Shown here piece by piece: positions 1 to 9,900 of a stretch of DNA of 64,000 bases. How positions within the stretch are numbered: the first letter of the stretch is position 1; each line of letters opens with the position of its first letter. The notes under the pieces are model-generated. The model made no database searches, was not told where the DNA came from, and worked only from the letters and a program-made list of their open reading frames with translations. The stretch comes from Flavihumibacter profundi. Its GTDB lineage: Bacteria; Bacteroidota; Bacteroidia; Chitinophagales; Chitinophagaceae. The position numbers and the translations under genes were made by a program. The stretch covers positions 1 through 64,000 of the forward strand of contig NZ_JAIQXE010000001.1 of assembly GCF_020076305.1 (NCBI RefSeq). Direction: 5' to 3'.

Positions 1-78
1 GAGCGACTTACCGGTTCGTAATTGCTCCAGCGCCTTTTTCTGAAGGCGTTCATAATCAGGGTGTTGTTTGTCTAGCAT
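1..78 (-). CDS. IS256-type transposase, N-terminal 26 codons only (runs off the left edge)
   Basis: Reading leftward from an ATG at 78 gives an open frame that leaves the window at base 1. It contains the segment ALEQLRTGKSL, which resembles the N-terminus of IS256-family (Mutator-like) transposases, where a short charged helix is followed by a 'GKSLxGKDG' stretch. A second in-frame ATG lies at 90. Only 26 residues are visible, so the DDE catalytic core cannot be checked. The sequence just upstream (about 100-120) contains TTTGACACAG, which could be part of a terminal inverted repeat, but the other end is outside the window. The family call rests on remembered similarity of a short segment. 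Confidence 0.6.
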   Translation of the reverse strand, partial: MLDKQHPDYERLQKKALEQLRTGKSL

Positions 79-80
79 AA

Positions 81-218
81 AAAACTGCATTAAAGTTAAC
101 CTTTGACACAGTTCATTTTACAGCCTCGGTATCCGGGAAAAACGGAGATGAAAGACCATTTGATGCCACAAACCTTGTCGTTGGCGCAGGTATAGTGTTG
201 CAGTTGGCGCAGTTTTGA
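81..218 (+). pseudogene. possible C-terminal remnant of an outer-membrane beta-barrel protein
   Basis: A frame open from 81 to a TGA at 216-218 ends with alternating hydrophobic residues and a terminal phenylalanine (LVVGAGIVLQLAQF), the usual last strand of an outer-membrane barrel. It has no start codon and no upstream gene body, because the transposase start lies directly upstream on the other strand. A simple reading is that an IS256-like element inserted into or beside a barrel gene and left only its 3' end. The exact boundary between insertion sequence and host gene cannot be placed, and chance openness of this short frame is not excluded. Confidence 0.3.
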
Positions 219-686
219 CTAGGTTTTTTAGCACTTTTCAGGCACTTTCTACTAGGTTTTGCGTAGGTCTGCAGGCTTATTGCGGCGCTTTGTTATCAGT
301 TTTTAGGCAAATTCCCGGCACTATCCCGGCTCTTTCCCGGCTCTTACCCTATGGTTACCTTGCTGAATGGATCGTTCCCCATTTGCAGTATTGAAGAATA
401 CCTCATGTTAATTCTGTGCTGGGCGCTTTTTTCTTTGAATAGTACGTAGTTATTTTTCATAAACAATTTTGCTATAATTATACCTCCCCGAAAATTAGCC
501 ACCAAGTTTTTTTAACAATCTGGCAAAAGAGGGTAATAATCTGCATTGATCAGGTAATAATCTGCATTTCTCCCCCTTAAGATTTTTCAAAGCCAAACTG
601 GTCCGCCTCGCTTCTATCCCGACCACTTATACCAGTAAGTTTTTTAAGAAGGAGGTTGTTAAAAAACAAGGTTATATAAGTTTAAT
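219..686. other. non-coding stretch with short repeats
   Basis: No convincing gene on either strand. It contains three imperfect tandem copies of a CCCGGC-centred unit of about 12 bp (about 311-348), two copies of CTAGGTTTT (around 219 and 254), and the 16-bp direct repeat annotated separately. It separates the insertion-sequence fragment from the end of the exporter operon. Confidence 0.5.
532..568. repeat. 16-bp direct repeat, two copies 21 bp apart
   Basis: GGTAATAATCTGCATT occurs at 532-547 and again at 553-568, identical in all 16 bases, with a period of 21 bp (two helical turns). Such paired repeats are seen as protein-binding sites and also at the ends of insertion sequences with multiple terminal repeats, such as the IS21 family. 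No transposase gene adjoins it here, so a relic IS end or a regulator site are both possible. Confidence 0.6.
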
Positions 687-2084
687 TTATTTCAACAAGC
701 CTGCAGCCCATTCCATACTATATTTTGCCTTATATAGCTTAACGGAAAGTTCAATCTGTTTTTGCATAAGTTCTACAAGTTTTGTTTCCCGGCTATTGAC
801 CAGGAAAAGGGAACTTTCCCCTTGTGCATATTTCAGTTCTTCATTGCGTAATAATTGCTGATAATTACTATACATAAGTTGGATTGTTGCTAATTGTTGT
901 TTTAGCGCATTGTATTGATTGAAATAAGTTCGAATCTTATTTTCTATTTGCTGCCGTTTAAATTGTAATTCCAACGTCGTCTCTTTGGCTTTGAGTTGAA
1001 CAAGTTTATAGCTACCCCGGGCTTCACGCAAAAACAAAGGCATTTTAAATTCTATCCCCCATTTATTATTATTTTGCAAAAATCCGTTGTTCACATTTTT
1101 AAATACATTATAGTCCTTATTGAGCAGGTTTGCTTTTACAGAAAAATAGGGAAGCATATCCTGGTATTTAAGTTTCCTTTCAACTTCAAGACTATTCAAT
1201 TTATAATCATATACTTTAAATAAAGGATTATGAACTGTTGATTGCTGAATGAGATAATCAGGGTCTTTAAAATCTGTATCAATAGATGCCGATAATTTTT
1301 CCGGGATGTGATTTTCCTGTAAAATGAACGGAGTGTCATTTTGCTGCCACAAATAATTTGATAATTCCAGTGCATCGTTTTTCCATTTCAAAAAGGACTC
1401 TGACTGCAATAATTGATAATTTTGGAATTGGGTATAAGCTTCTGTTGTATCCATTAGCGACCTGTCACCATTCATAAAAGCAATGCGTACCAGCCGCAAT
1501 CTTTTTTCTGCTATATCAACAAATTTTGAATAAGTTTCATACAACTGGTAGGCGCCGGCCCAATTCCAATAAGCCATATAAGAATCGAAAAGAAGATTAT
1601 TTATGATCACTAAACGCTCCTCAGCGCTTTGTTTTGAAAATAATTTCGCCTGTTGTAAAACTGCTCTCCTTTTATCCAGCACCAGGCCTTTTGCCAATGG
1701 TAATTCTACACCCAGGTAGCTCGATTTTCCCATTGTTGTTTCCGGGGATAAATTATCTCCGCCATTGTTTTCAAGGCCTGTCCTGATATTACCAATGGGC
1801 AAGGGAACCATTAACTCCGGATTATTATAATAATAATAATTTTTGCCATCGAATGTTTTATTGGAAGCATCCATCCCAAAAAATGGATCAAAATTCCCCC
1901 TTGCCATCATTAACCTGGCATTGCCTAAATCAATCTGGATATTTGCCTGTTTTGCTATGGGATGATTAATTCTTATCAGGTTGATAAAGCTATCCACCAG
2001 AAATACCTGCTGATTGGCTGATTGCCCGAAAACAGGGGAAAAGAAAATAAAGACGAGCGAGGCAACACCAATGATTTTTTTCAT
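687..2084 (-). CDS. TolC-family outer-membrane efflux protein
   Basis: About 465 residues, the usual TolC size. The ATG at 2084 is chosen because it starts a clean signal peptide (MKKIIGVASLVFIFFSPVFG) and lies 10 bp after the stop of the upstream HlyD gene; the longer open frame up to 2174 would overlap that gene. The mature protein is rich in long Gln/Leu/Lys helices, with two similar halves as expected for the alpha-helical periplasmic tunnel of outer-membrane efflux proteins. It is the last gene of a three-gene unit (ABC, HlyD, TolC; spacings of about 10 bp), so it should form the outer-membrane exit duct for that exporter. The substrate is unknown. Confidence 0.85.
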   Translation of the reverse strand: MKKIIGVASLVFIFFSPVFGQSANQQVFLVDSFINLIRINHPIAKQANIQIDLGNARLMMARGNFDPFFGMDASNKTFDGKNYYYYNNPELMVPLPIGNIRTGLENNGGDNLSPETTMGKSSYLGVELPLAKGLVLDKRRAVLQQAKLFSKQSAEERLVIINNLLFDSYMAYWNWAGAYQLYETYSKFVDIAEKRLRLVRIAFMNGDRSLMDTTEAYTQFQNYQLLQSESFLKWKNDALELSNYLWQQNDTPFILQENHIPEKLSASIDTDFKDPDYLIQQSTVHNPLFKVYDYKLNSLEVERKLKYQDMLPYFSVKANLLNKDYNVFKNVNNGFLQNNNKWGIEFKMPLFLREARGSYKLVQLKAKETTLELQFKRQQIENKIRTYFNQYNALKQQLATIQLMYSNYQQLLRNEELKYAQGESSLFLVNSRETKLVELMQKQIELSVKLYKAKYSMEWAAGLLK

Positions 2085-2094
2085 GATATGTGCT

Positions 2095-3444
2095 TTATTC
2101 AATTTTCTTTCCGCCATTATTTTCGGGTGAATAATACTCGGGTGGGAAGCCATTAATGTTACGCCAGATTTCATAATAAATGCTTACGTTTTTAAGTAAG
2201 GAAATACCATTAGCACCGCTGCCCATTTTTAATTGTTGGGGCCATTTTCTTTCAGCGGGATCCTCAGCTACCAATACCCTGAATTTGCCATTAGTGCTGA
2301 CAGAAGTTTCAATGGCAGATACCCTGCCACCAAAAGTGCCATAACTGCTACTGGGCCAGCCGCTAAAAACAATGGCCGGGAAACCATCAAAAACAAACCT
2401 CACTTTCTGACCTGTACTGATCAATGGCAGATCCATGGGCTCGACAAACATTTCAACGGCATATTGTATGACTGTTGGCACGATTTCCACGATCATTTCC
2501 CCTTCCTTAAGCATTTCATTAATACCCGCCTTCTTAGCTTTAATTACCTGGCCGTCTTGTGGTGCCAGCACATAGTATAATTGATTTCTTGCATCATAAT
2601 TAGCATAGAGGTTCCGTAATTTGGCAACCTCGGCTTCCGTAGCTGCAGCATTGGACAATGCAGAATATTTATCACCCTCCGTTTTTGAGATTTTTTCGGA
2701 ATAATCCTGTATAGCGCTATTCTTTTCAATCCTTAAATTGATCAGTTCCTGCTTGCTTTGTAATAACTTATTTTCAGCACTGGTTCGTTTAGCCAGGCCC
2801 GTTTGAAAGTTTACCTTTCTTTTTTCAAAATCAACCAAAGAAATAACGCCGCTATCCAACATTAGCCTGGCGGCTTCAATCTGCCGCTTGTAAATGAATA
2901 GCTCATTATCGATCGCAACGAGGTCTGCGCTGTCACTTGAAACCTTCAATTGCTGTTGTTGGATTTTATTATCCAGGGATTGCAGTTTTAAACCTCTTCC
3001 TTCTGCTAAGGCCCCCGCCTGTTTTTCGGTAGTGGCCGCTTTCTTCAAATAGCTTTCGGCACTTTGCTCTTTAGCAATAATCTGCTGCCGGGTCCTGTTC
3101 AGTAACTCAGGGTCAAAATAATCCATCTTTACTTCCCCTAACTGTAAAATAGTGTCGCCTTTACTGACATAATCGCCCTCCTTAATATACCATTTTATAA
3201 TGCGGCCTGGAATAATGGTATTCATTTCCTGTGGTCGTTGCTCCTGCCTCAGGGTGGTTACTTTTCCCTTGGCCCTGATATTTTGTGTCCATGGTAAAAA
3301 AAGTATGACAAGCATTGCAGCAAATATTCCCCAAAGCCATCTGGCTATATTCCTTTTTTTATCAACGCCGTATACTTTCCTGAATGAAAGTAATGCACTG
3401 GTTTTTGCCTGTTCTTCTATATTGGCAGTTATAAACTTTTCCAT
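2095..3444 (-). CDS. HlyD-family membrane fusion (adaptor) protein
   Basis: 449 residues. One N-terminal membrane segment (about 35-52) follows a 30-residue cytoplasmic tail. Next come a half-lipoyl motif near 80-103 (GRIIKWYIKEGDYVSKGDTI), a long coiled-coil hairpin of Gln/Lys/Ala-rich sequence (about 110-280), the second lipoyl half near 295-325 (APQDGQVIKAKKAG) and a beta-barrel C-terminus. This is the topology of type I secretion and bacteriocin-export adaptors. It sits between the ABC gene (12 bp upstream) and TolC (10 bp downstream), so the three very probably are co-transcribed and form one envelope-spanning complex. Confidence 0.88.
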   Translation of the reverse strand: MEKFITANIEEQAKTSALLSFRKVYGVDKKRNIARWLWGIFAAMLVILFLPWTQNIRAKGKVTTLRQEQRPQEMNTIIPGRIIKWYIKEGDYVSKGDTILQLGEVKMDYFDPELLNRTRQQIIAKEQSAESYLKKAATTEKQAGALAEGRGLKLQSLDNKIQQQQLKVSSDSADLVAIDNELFIYKRQIEAARLMLDSGVISLVDFEKRKVNFQTGLAKRTSAENKLLQSKQELINLRIEKNSAIQDYSEKISKTEGDKYSALSNAAATEAEVAKLRNLYANYDARNQLYYVLAPQDGQVIKAKKAGINEMLKEGEMIVEIVPTVIQYAVEMFVEPMDLPLISTGQKVRFVFDGFPAIVFSGWPSSSYGTFGGRVSAIETSVSTNGKFRVLVAEDPAERKWPQQLKMGSGANGISLLKNVSIYYEIWRNINGFPPEYYSPENNGGKKIE

Positions 3445-3456
3445 GGGTAAATCTGG

Positions 3457-5112
3457 TTATAGTTCATTTTTTAGCGATAAAATGGAATTGCATCCGGGGA
3501 GTAATCTTTCCTTTTCAGTGGCAATAAGGACTGTGGTGCTTCGCTTGCCCTTTAAACAGGCCACCAACGCATTAGTTTCTTTTTCTGTTAAATACTTAAA
3601 TGGTTCTTCAAGTAATAGCAACCGGTTATTGCCAATTAATGCGCGCAATAACAATATCTTTTGCCTGATATGCTTTGGCAGTTTCTTACCCGTTGCATCC
3701 AGTTGCCTGTCAAAACCCATCGGATCTGCATGGACAAAATGGAGTAGTCCAATTTTATCGGCATAATCTGTCACTTCCTGCAGTGATACCTGATCATTCC
3801 CTATATTAATGTTCTCCCAAACTGTTCCTTCAAAAATATCCTGGCTGCTTAACAAAATACCTGTTAATGACCTTAAGCTTTCCAGGTTATAAGAACCGAT
3901 AGGCTGGTTGTCAATCAGGATGCTTCCACGGAAATTTTTGTAAGCACCGGTAAGTAGTCTCAGCATTGTAGATTTGCCTGTTCCTGATGGTCCGCTTATT
4001 TGAAGCCAATGCCCGGGTTCAATAGAAATATTTATGTTATCAAGTATTTCACTGCCGTTGGGGTATGCATAGCCAGTATTGCTGAATTGAACAGCGACAC
4101 CTTTATCAGATCCCGGTAAAATAAAATTTCCGCCATTTTCGATCCTGGCTTCAGTTACTTTGCCTAATTTCTCAACAGAAACCATGGCATCATACACTTT
4201 ATCAAGGCTCAAAATCAGTTTCTCAACTGAACCAATAATAGAAATGATGACAATATCGGCAGCTATAAACTGGCCAACATTTATTTGCTGTTCTATGAGC
4301 AGGTATGTGCCCACAATAAGCATTGATGCAGTAATGATAACTTTAAAACTGATAAGGCTCCAAAATTGCACCAACAGCACATTGAAATAGCTGGTCCGGG
4401 CTTCCAGGTGGTTACCAATTAGTTTATCAGTTCGGGTAACATGGAAAGAACTGTTCGCATATTTAAACGACTTAACTAAACGGGCAGTTTCCTGCAACCA
4501 GGCTACCAATTTGTATTTTTCATCACTCGACCGCATGGCAGCTGACAGGCCATTGGCTGAAGTGGTGCGAATAATCAGGATAATGATCGTCAGGAGTGCA
4601 ATTCCAAAACCAATAAATACAGGATGATAAAAAGATAACAATAATAGGCCTAAAAAAATCTGTATAACAGCCGTTGGCAGGTCTAATAATAATTTTTCCA
4701 AGCCTTTTTGCAAGGAAATAGTATCAAAGAAACGGTTCACTAATTCAGGTAAATGATAGTTGTCTAATTCCTCGATGTCCAGCCTGGGAAGACGGTCGCT
4801 GAATTCAAGGCCATGCCTGAGGAATATTTTTTGCTTTAATTTTTCAATTACACTTAATTGTTTAACCTGCAACAAGCCAAATAAAAAAGTACCAGTAACA
4901 ACCAAAGCAATTAAAACCACAATTGATGTAGATACAGAACCGGCCATTACAAAACCAATAACACTCTGAATGCCCAGCGGTAAAGATAACTGCACCATTC
5001 CTGCCAGTATAGCAAACATATATATTGCTGAAATGTCCTTCCGGTCAAGTTGCAGTAGTTGATATATTTTACTTAATGATCCCCCGATCGATATGTTCTT
5101 TTTTTCAGTCAT
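3457..5112 (-). CDS. ABC exporter (membrane plus ATPase domains) with degenerate nucleotide-binding motifs
   Basis: 551 residues from the ATG at 5112; an in-frame TTG at 5145 is a less likely start. Residues 25-305 form a type I exporter membrane domain with about five or six segments. The ATPase half has an intact Walker A (GPSGTGKS, 374-381) and Q-loop (SSQD), but the LSGGQ signature is replaced by LPKHI (478-482). The Walker B aspartate is Glu (LLLLEE, 498-503), no SALD-like D-loop is visible, and the expected H-loop histidine is absent (ATEKE). There is no C39 peptidase domain in front, so a double-glycine leader peptide would not be cut by this protein. It is the first gene of the exporter operon. 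Confidence 0.85.
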   Translation of the reverse strand: MTEKKNISIGGSLSKIYQLLQLDRKDISAIYMFAILAGMVQLSLPLGIQSVIGFVMAGSVSTSIVVLIALVVTGTFLFGLLQVKQLSVIEKLKQKIFLRHGLEFSDRLPRLDIEELDNYHLPELVNRFFDTISLQKGLEKLLLDLPTAVIQIFLGLLLLSFYHPVFIGFGIALLTIIILIIRTTSANGLSAAMRSSDEKYKLVAWLQETARLVKSFKYANSSFHVTRTDKLIGNHLEARTSYFNVLLVQFWSLISFKVIITASMLIVGTYLLIEQQINVGQFIAADIVIISIIGSVEKLILSLDKVYDAMVSVEKLGKVTEARIENGGNFILPGSDKGVAVQFSNTGYAYPNGSEILDNINISIEPGHWLQISGPSGTGKSTMLRLLTGAYKNFRGSILIDNQPIGSYNLESLRSLTGILLSSQDIFEGTVWENINIGNDQVSLQEVTDYADKIGLLHFVHADPMGFDRQLDATGKKLPKHIRQKILLLRALIGNNRLLLLEEPFKYLTEKETNALVACLKGKRSTTVLIATEKERLLPGCNSILSLKNEL

Positions 5113-5812
5113 TTTTATTTTTTCAATAATTAAAATATATTCCAAACGCGCGGTATAGCCTGGTCAGGCAACTTATTAATTTCCTTAAATACTATTTATT
5201 ATCACTGAACTTTTTGGATGTCAATAGCCCGAATTGGTGAAACAAAGTAAAGATTGCCAGTGCTCTTATAAGATGAGCAATGATAATATCGACGACATAA
5301 AAGGAAAGGGAAAAAACTGAAACCAACTGAAGCGAATTCAGCAAAAACTTTAGTGAAAATGGCATCTCTTAAATAATTATATAGTTATTGAAATCAGAAC
5401 CTATTTAAGATGAATTAATGACGCCAGATCAATAGAATTCCCATTGTTTCATATGGACCCAATGGCGCCCTCTATGAGTTGTATAATCATGATATTGTTG
5501 TTTGTATTCTATCGCCCCTGCCCGGGTGAAAATACGGGTTTGCCTTCTGTAAATTATCCAATATGTGGCTTTTTTTGAAATCATCTCCATTTTTCTTTGT
5601 AAACCGGCATCGGCAATGATCAGTACAAAAAATTTTTTCAACACCCTCCCGCCGGGAAGATGCTTACTGTGGCAACCATAATTTCAGGTCCTGGGCCATC
5701 TCCCTTTGCGACTGTTATTCTTTTCACAGATGATTATTTAGTGTTGCAAAATTGGCACAACTTATTCATATACTATTATTTATCTTTATTATAATATACA
5801 TAAATATAATTT
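5113..5812. other. intergenic region between divergent exporter operon and LysR gene
   Basis: About 700 bp with no convincing gene. It must carry the promoters of the divergent exporter operon and of the LysR gene. AT content is very high just before 5813, where TATCTTTA (around 5780) resembles the Bacteroidota -7 element TAnnTTTG. A 71-codon frame on the minus strand (5429-5644, GTG start) lacks recognisable features and was not accepted. Confidence 0.4.
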
Positions 5813-6745
5813 ATGAATTTCACCCTGCATCAACTGAAGGTTTTTATGACTGTGGTTGAAAATGAAAGCATCACCAAAGCCTCGGAAGAATTACACATGA
5901 CCCAACCTGCAGTATCTATACAGCTTAAAAACCTGCAGGCGCAGTTTGATATCGCAATTACAGAAGTGATTGGAAGAAAACTTTATGTTACAGATTTTGG
6001 CAGGCAACTTTACCAGGCTGCAGAAAGAATCTTAAATGAAGTTTCAGGAATTAGTTACCAAACGCAGAGTTTCAAAGGAATGCTTTCAGGGAGGCTTAAA
6101 TTATCAGTCGCTTCAACCGGAAAATATGTAATGCCGTATTACCTTAAAGTCTTCCTTAAAGAAAACCCTGCTATAGACCTGGTCATGGATGTAACCAATA
6201 AAACAAAAGTGGTAAAAAGCCTGGAAAATAATGAGGTGGATTTTTCCCTGGTTTCCATATTGCCCGAAACACTGGAGATTGACCAGGAAATCTTACTGCC
6301 CAATAAATTATTTCTTACCGGGCCGGCAGACAATTCCTTTAAAATAAATAAGCATGCTTCAAAAACCATTTTTGAAAGTATCCCATTAATTTACCGGGAA
6401 GAAGGATCCGGTACAAGGGTTACCATGCAACGGTATTTCCAGAAAGCTAATATTGTGCCGCATGTGAAACTGGAATTAACATCGAGCGAAGCTGTTAAAC
6501 AGGCTGTATTAGCCGGACTTGGATTTTCCATACAATCTCTGCTGAGCATTAAGAATGAATTAAAGCAAAATGAAATTAAGATTATTCCGGTTGCCGGTTT
6601 GCCACTCACGGAAAACTGGCGGTTGATATGGCTTAAAAAGAAAAAAATGTCGGAAGTAGCAAAGGCTTTTTTACTTTTTATAAGGGAACATAAGCAATCC
6701 ATTTATAAAGAAAACTTTGCCTGGATAGAACAGTATGATAAATAG
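5813..6745 (+). CDS. LysR-family transcriptional regulator
   Basis: 310 residues, the normal LysR length. The N-terminus is a winged helix-turn-helix (about 3-62) with the characteristic run ENESITKASEELHMTQPAVS. Residues about 90-300 form a periplasmic-binding-like effector domain of two lobes (GRLKLSVAS starts lobe one). It is divergent from the exporter operon, the classical arrangement for a LysR regulator controlling its neighbour, but 700 bp apart. The effector cannot be read from sequence; general similarity is to the CysB/CbbR-like branch. Confidence 0.9.
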   Translation: MNFTLHQLKVFMTVVENESITKASEELHMTQPAVSIQLKNLQAQFDIAITEVIGRKLYVTDFGRQLYQAAERILNEVSGISYQTQSFKGMLSGRLKLSVASTGKYVMPYYLKVFLKENPAIDLVMDVTNKTKVVKSLENNEVDFSLVSILPETLEIDQEILLPNKLFLTGPADNSFKINKHASKTIFESIPLIYREEGSGTRVTMQRYFQKANIVPHVKLELTSSEAVKQAVLAGLGFSIQSLLSIKNELKQNEIKIIPVAGLPLTENWRLIWLKKKKMSEVAKAFLLFIREHKQSIYKENFAWIEQYDK

Positions 6746-6761
6746 GCATATTCCTTATGCC
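6745..6761 (+). terminator. small hairpin at the end of the LysR gene
   Basis: GGCATA-TTCCT-TATGCC forms a perfect 6-bp stem with a 5-base loop that begins at the last base of the LysR stop codon. No U-run follows, so if it ends transcription it does so weakly; it may only protect the 3' end. Confidence 0.3.
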
Positions 6762-6982
6762 ATAAATGTAAGCTCCCCAATACCCGGTCATTGAGTTTGG
6801 AGTTGCCCGGTGTTTTTCAGGAAATTGTGAAATACAGTAAAAGCTTTGGGGAAAGTCGGATTTGTTATCAATATTTAATGTGTCGCTTGTTCCATATTTA
6901 TGATAAGTCTTTCTGAACGCTAATGTTTTAAAGTTGTGATTCTGTTTCGATCCATCCGGTGGTTAAGGTATTTTGGTACGTA

Positions 6983-9900
6983 TTACCTCACCACCACAAT
7001 TGTCTTCCTTAGAATCCTGTTCTCTTCCACCCAAACCAACTGGTAAATACCGGCTGATAATTCACCCAAATGCATTGTTTCCTTAGTTGCCATTTTGGGT
7101 ACATCCATTTGCCTGACAACCCTGCCTGTGGCATCTATTATTTGGATATGACTGATTTTCACAGCAGCAGGATGCTTCACGGTAATCTGGTCGTTTGCCG
7201 GATTTGGATAAACATGCAATAGCCTCTCGGATTCACTCTGGATATCTCCGACAGCAGTTATGGCATCGAAGGTGAACCCGTTAAGTGCTGCGGTACCGTC
7301 GGCGTTTGTTACTTTAACCTCACCTGTAGCTCCATCACCCACAACTGCCGTAACCTGGTTATATGAATCAATGGTGAAAGATGAAGCGGGGCTACCGCCA
7401 AAGCTAACAGCCTGGGTATTGTGCAGGTTGGTTCCGGTGATAACGATTTTGCTGCCTTTCTTGCCGGACTGGGGGCTAAAAGAAACTATACCAGGTATTT
7501 TGGTGAAGGTGAACCATTCGGATACAGCTCCACTGGTTATGCCAGCTAAAGCAATAGGGCCATCATTGCCTGTTTTTGCCTTAACCATTATAGTCGTGCT
7601 GTCTATAAGAATAATTGAATCAGCGGCCATGTCACCAAAGTATGCAGCAACCACTTCATTTAAATACCGTCCCTTCAAAGTGACCCAGGTGCCTGCCGGG
7701 CCGGTTTTGGGCGTGAAGCTGGTGATGATGGGTGTTTGATGATATATAAAGCCGCCAAGGCTTCCTTTGCCGTATAAGTTGGTTACTTCTACCGTTCCAG
7801 ATGCACCTGCTGCCCCAGGTTTTGCTACAATAGTGGTGGGTGACTCCACAGTAAAACTTTCGGCATCAATCCCACCGAAACTCACATTACTGATGTCTAT
7901 GAAATTTTGGCCTGAGATAGTTACCAGGTCTCCCGGGTAAGCTACAGGTGGATTAAAATAGTTTATCACTGGAGCCTGATAAGGTATAAAGCTAAAACCA
8001 CCCAGCGAATCTTCCCCGCCAGGATTAGACAAACTGATATTACCACTGTTACCGTTACCAATGATGGCCACTATACTGTCATCAGAAATGATGTTGAAAT
8101 GTTGGGCGGGAATACCTCCAATGAGAACACTTGTTACCTGGGAGAAATACTGTCCCTTGATGCCAATTATATCATTCAGGGTTCCTGATTTTGGATTGAA
8201 TGAATTGATCCTGGGTGCTGCAGGCATGGGTTCCCCGACCCGGTTCCTCAGGATCCGGAGCATCTTCGCCGCTGGATCAATATAGCAGATCTCTGGTTTT
8301 CCATCTCCATCATAATCGCCCGAGATAATTTTACGGCCGTACTGGTTGAGTTTGTATTCCGGGGCGAAGCTTACTGTTGATCCATTGGAAGTATTCCTGG
8401 CAACATTGATCAGGTTAGTAATGAAATCGCTTCCAATAATTTCCGGTTTCCCATCACCATTGAGGTCCGAAACCACAGATACAGCCGTACTATTCGTACG
8501 GGCAACTTCATTATAACCGAAATTTCCCATCCTGTAAATAAAGCGGCTGGCCAGGACTTCGGTTTGTTTTTCCGAAGCAAGGTTGGCAACCTGGGGCGTT
8601 AGGCTGGAATAACCGTTAAAGGTTGATATATCTCCAATGGCACTATTATTGAAAGTAGCAAAGCCTCCCTGGTTGGTCGTGTTTTTCATTAAGATTACCG
8701 CCGAACCAGACCATAATCCCACCAATATGTCGGAAATGCCATCCCCATTGAAGTCGGTGACAGTCATTCCGCTTGAGATTCCGACCGGGTTCTGGAAGTT
8801 GAAATTGCTTAACCTGGGACTTTCGAAGGAGATGTTTCCGGTACTGCTGTTATTTATTGCTATGAAAACACCGCTGTTTTGCAAGCCGCAATTTGTACAC
8901 AACATAAGCAGGTCTGGTTTTCCATCGAAATTGATATCTGCGGTTTCAATGGCACCTATATTGGCTAAGAAGCCATATAAGGTGCTGGCCATTTCGAATT
9001 TTGGGTTTCCCGTACTGCTTTTGTTTTTGTAGACCCAGACAAGTGAATTGCTATTAGCACTGCCATTAATGTCGTTTGAAAGAAGCAGGTCCAGTTTCCC
9101 GTCCCCGTCTACATCTGCCAGGTTTAGACTATTGAGTTGATCCTGCAGGGGATAGTCTATTCGGGGCGCGAAGTTCAATTGTCCAGGGCTGCTCCTGTTA
9201 AGGTAAATGGAATAAAATTTGCCGGAATGGTGGATAACGACCAGGTCGAGTTTTCCATCCCCATCAATGTCTCCTTGTTTTACATCATATGGTTCATTGC
9301 CAAGGGTATATTCAAGTTTGCCTGCAAAGGAACTGTCATTAAAGGCGTTATCACCACCCGGAAAGGTGACATTGAACCGAAAGTCAGATGTGGCGGTTAG
9401 TCCGTTTGAAAGGCAGGTGACTGATACCGGCTGGTAAGTCGCACCTGGTGGAACCAATACCTGGATCTGGTTACTTGTTGCAGATAGTACACTGGCAGTA
9501 ACGCCACCGAACCGAACGATACTGCTTGCTGTTCCGGGTTGGAAATTTGCGCCTTTTATGGTTATAGTGGATCCTATCGGTCCGGAGCGCGGCGACATTT
9601 CTGTAATAACAGGCGCCTTGCTTGATATGAACCAGCTGCCGCTGCCTTTACCGGCAACAGTTGTGACGCTGACACTACCAGTTGCGCCTCCACCCACCAC
9701 TGCCATTATGCTATCATCTGAAATTACGGTGAAAGACCTTGCGGCTGAATCACCGAACATTACTTGTAAGGCATTAGTTAAGCTTAACCCGGTAATGATT
9801 ACTTCCGTACCTGGTCCTCCGATATGAGGTGTGCAGTCGGTGACCTGGGGCTTCCAGATAAAGACAAAACCATCCAGGCTGCTGCTTCCCCCGGGGGTAG

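Noticed and set aside
5429-5644. 71-codon minus-strand frame in the exporter/LysR gap
   Set aside because: GTG start, no recognisable features or neighbour, and Arg/His/Lys-rich composition not like a compact protein; kept only as intergenic.
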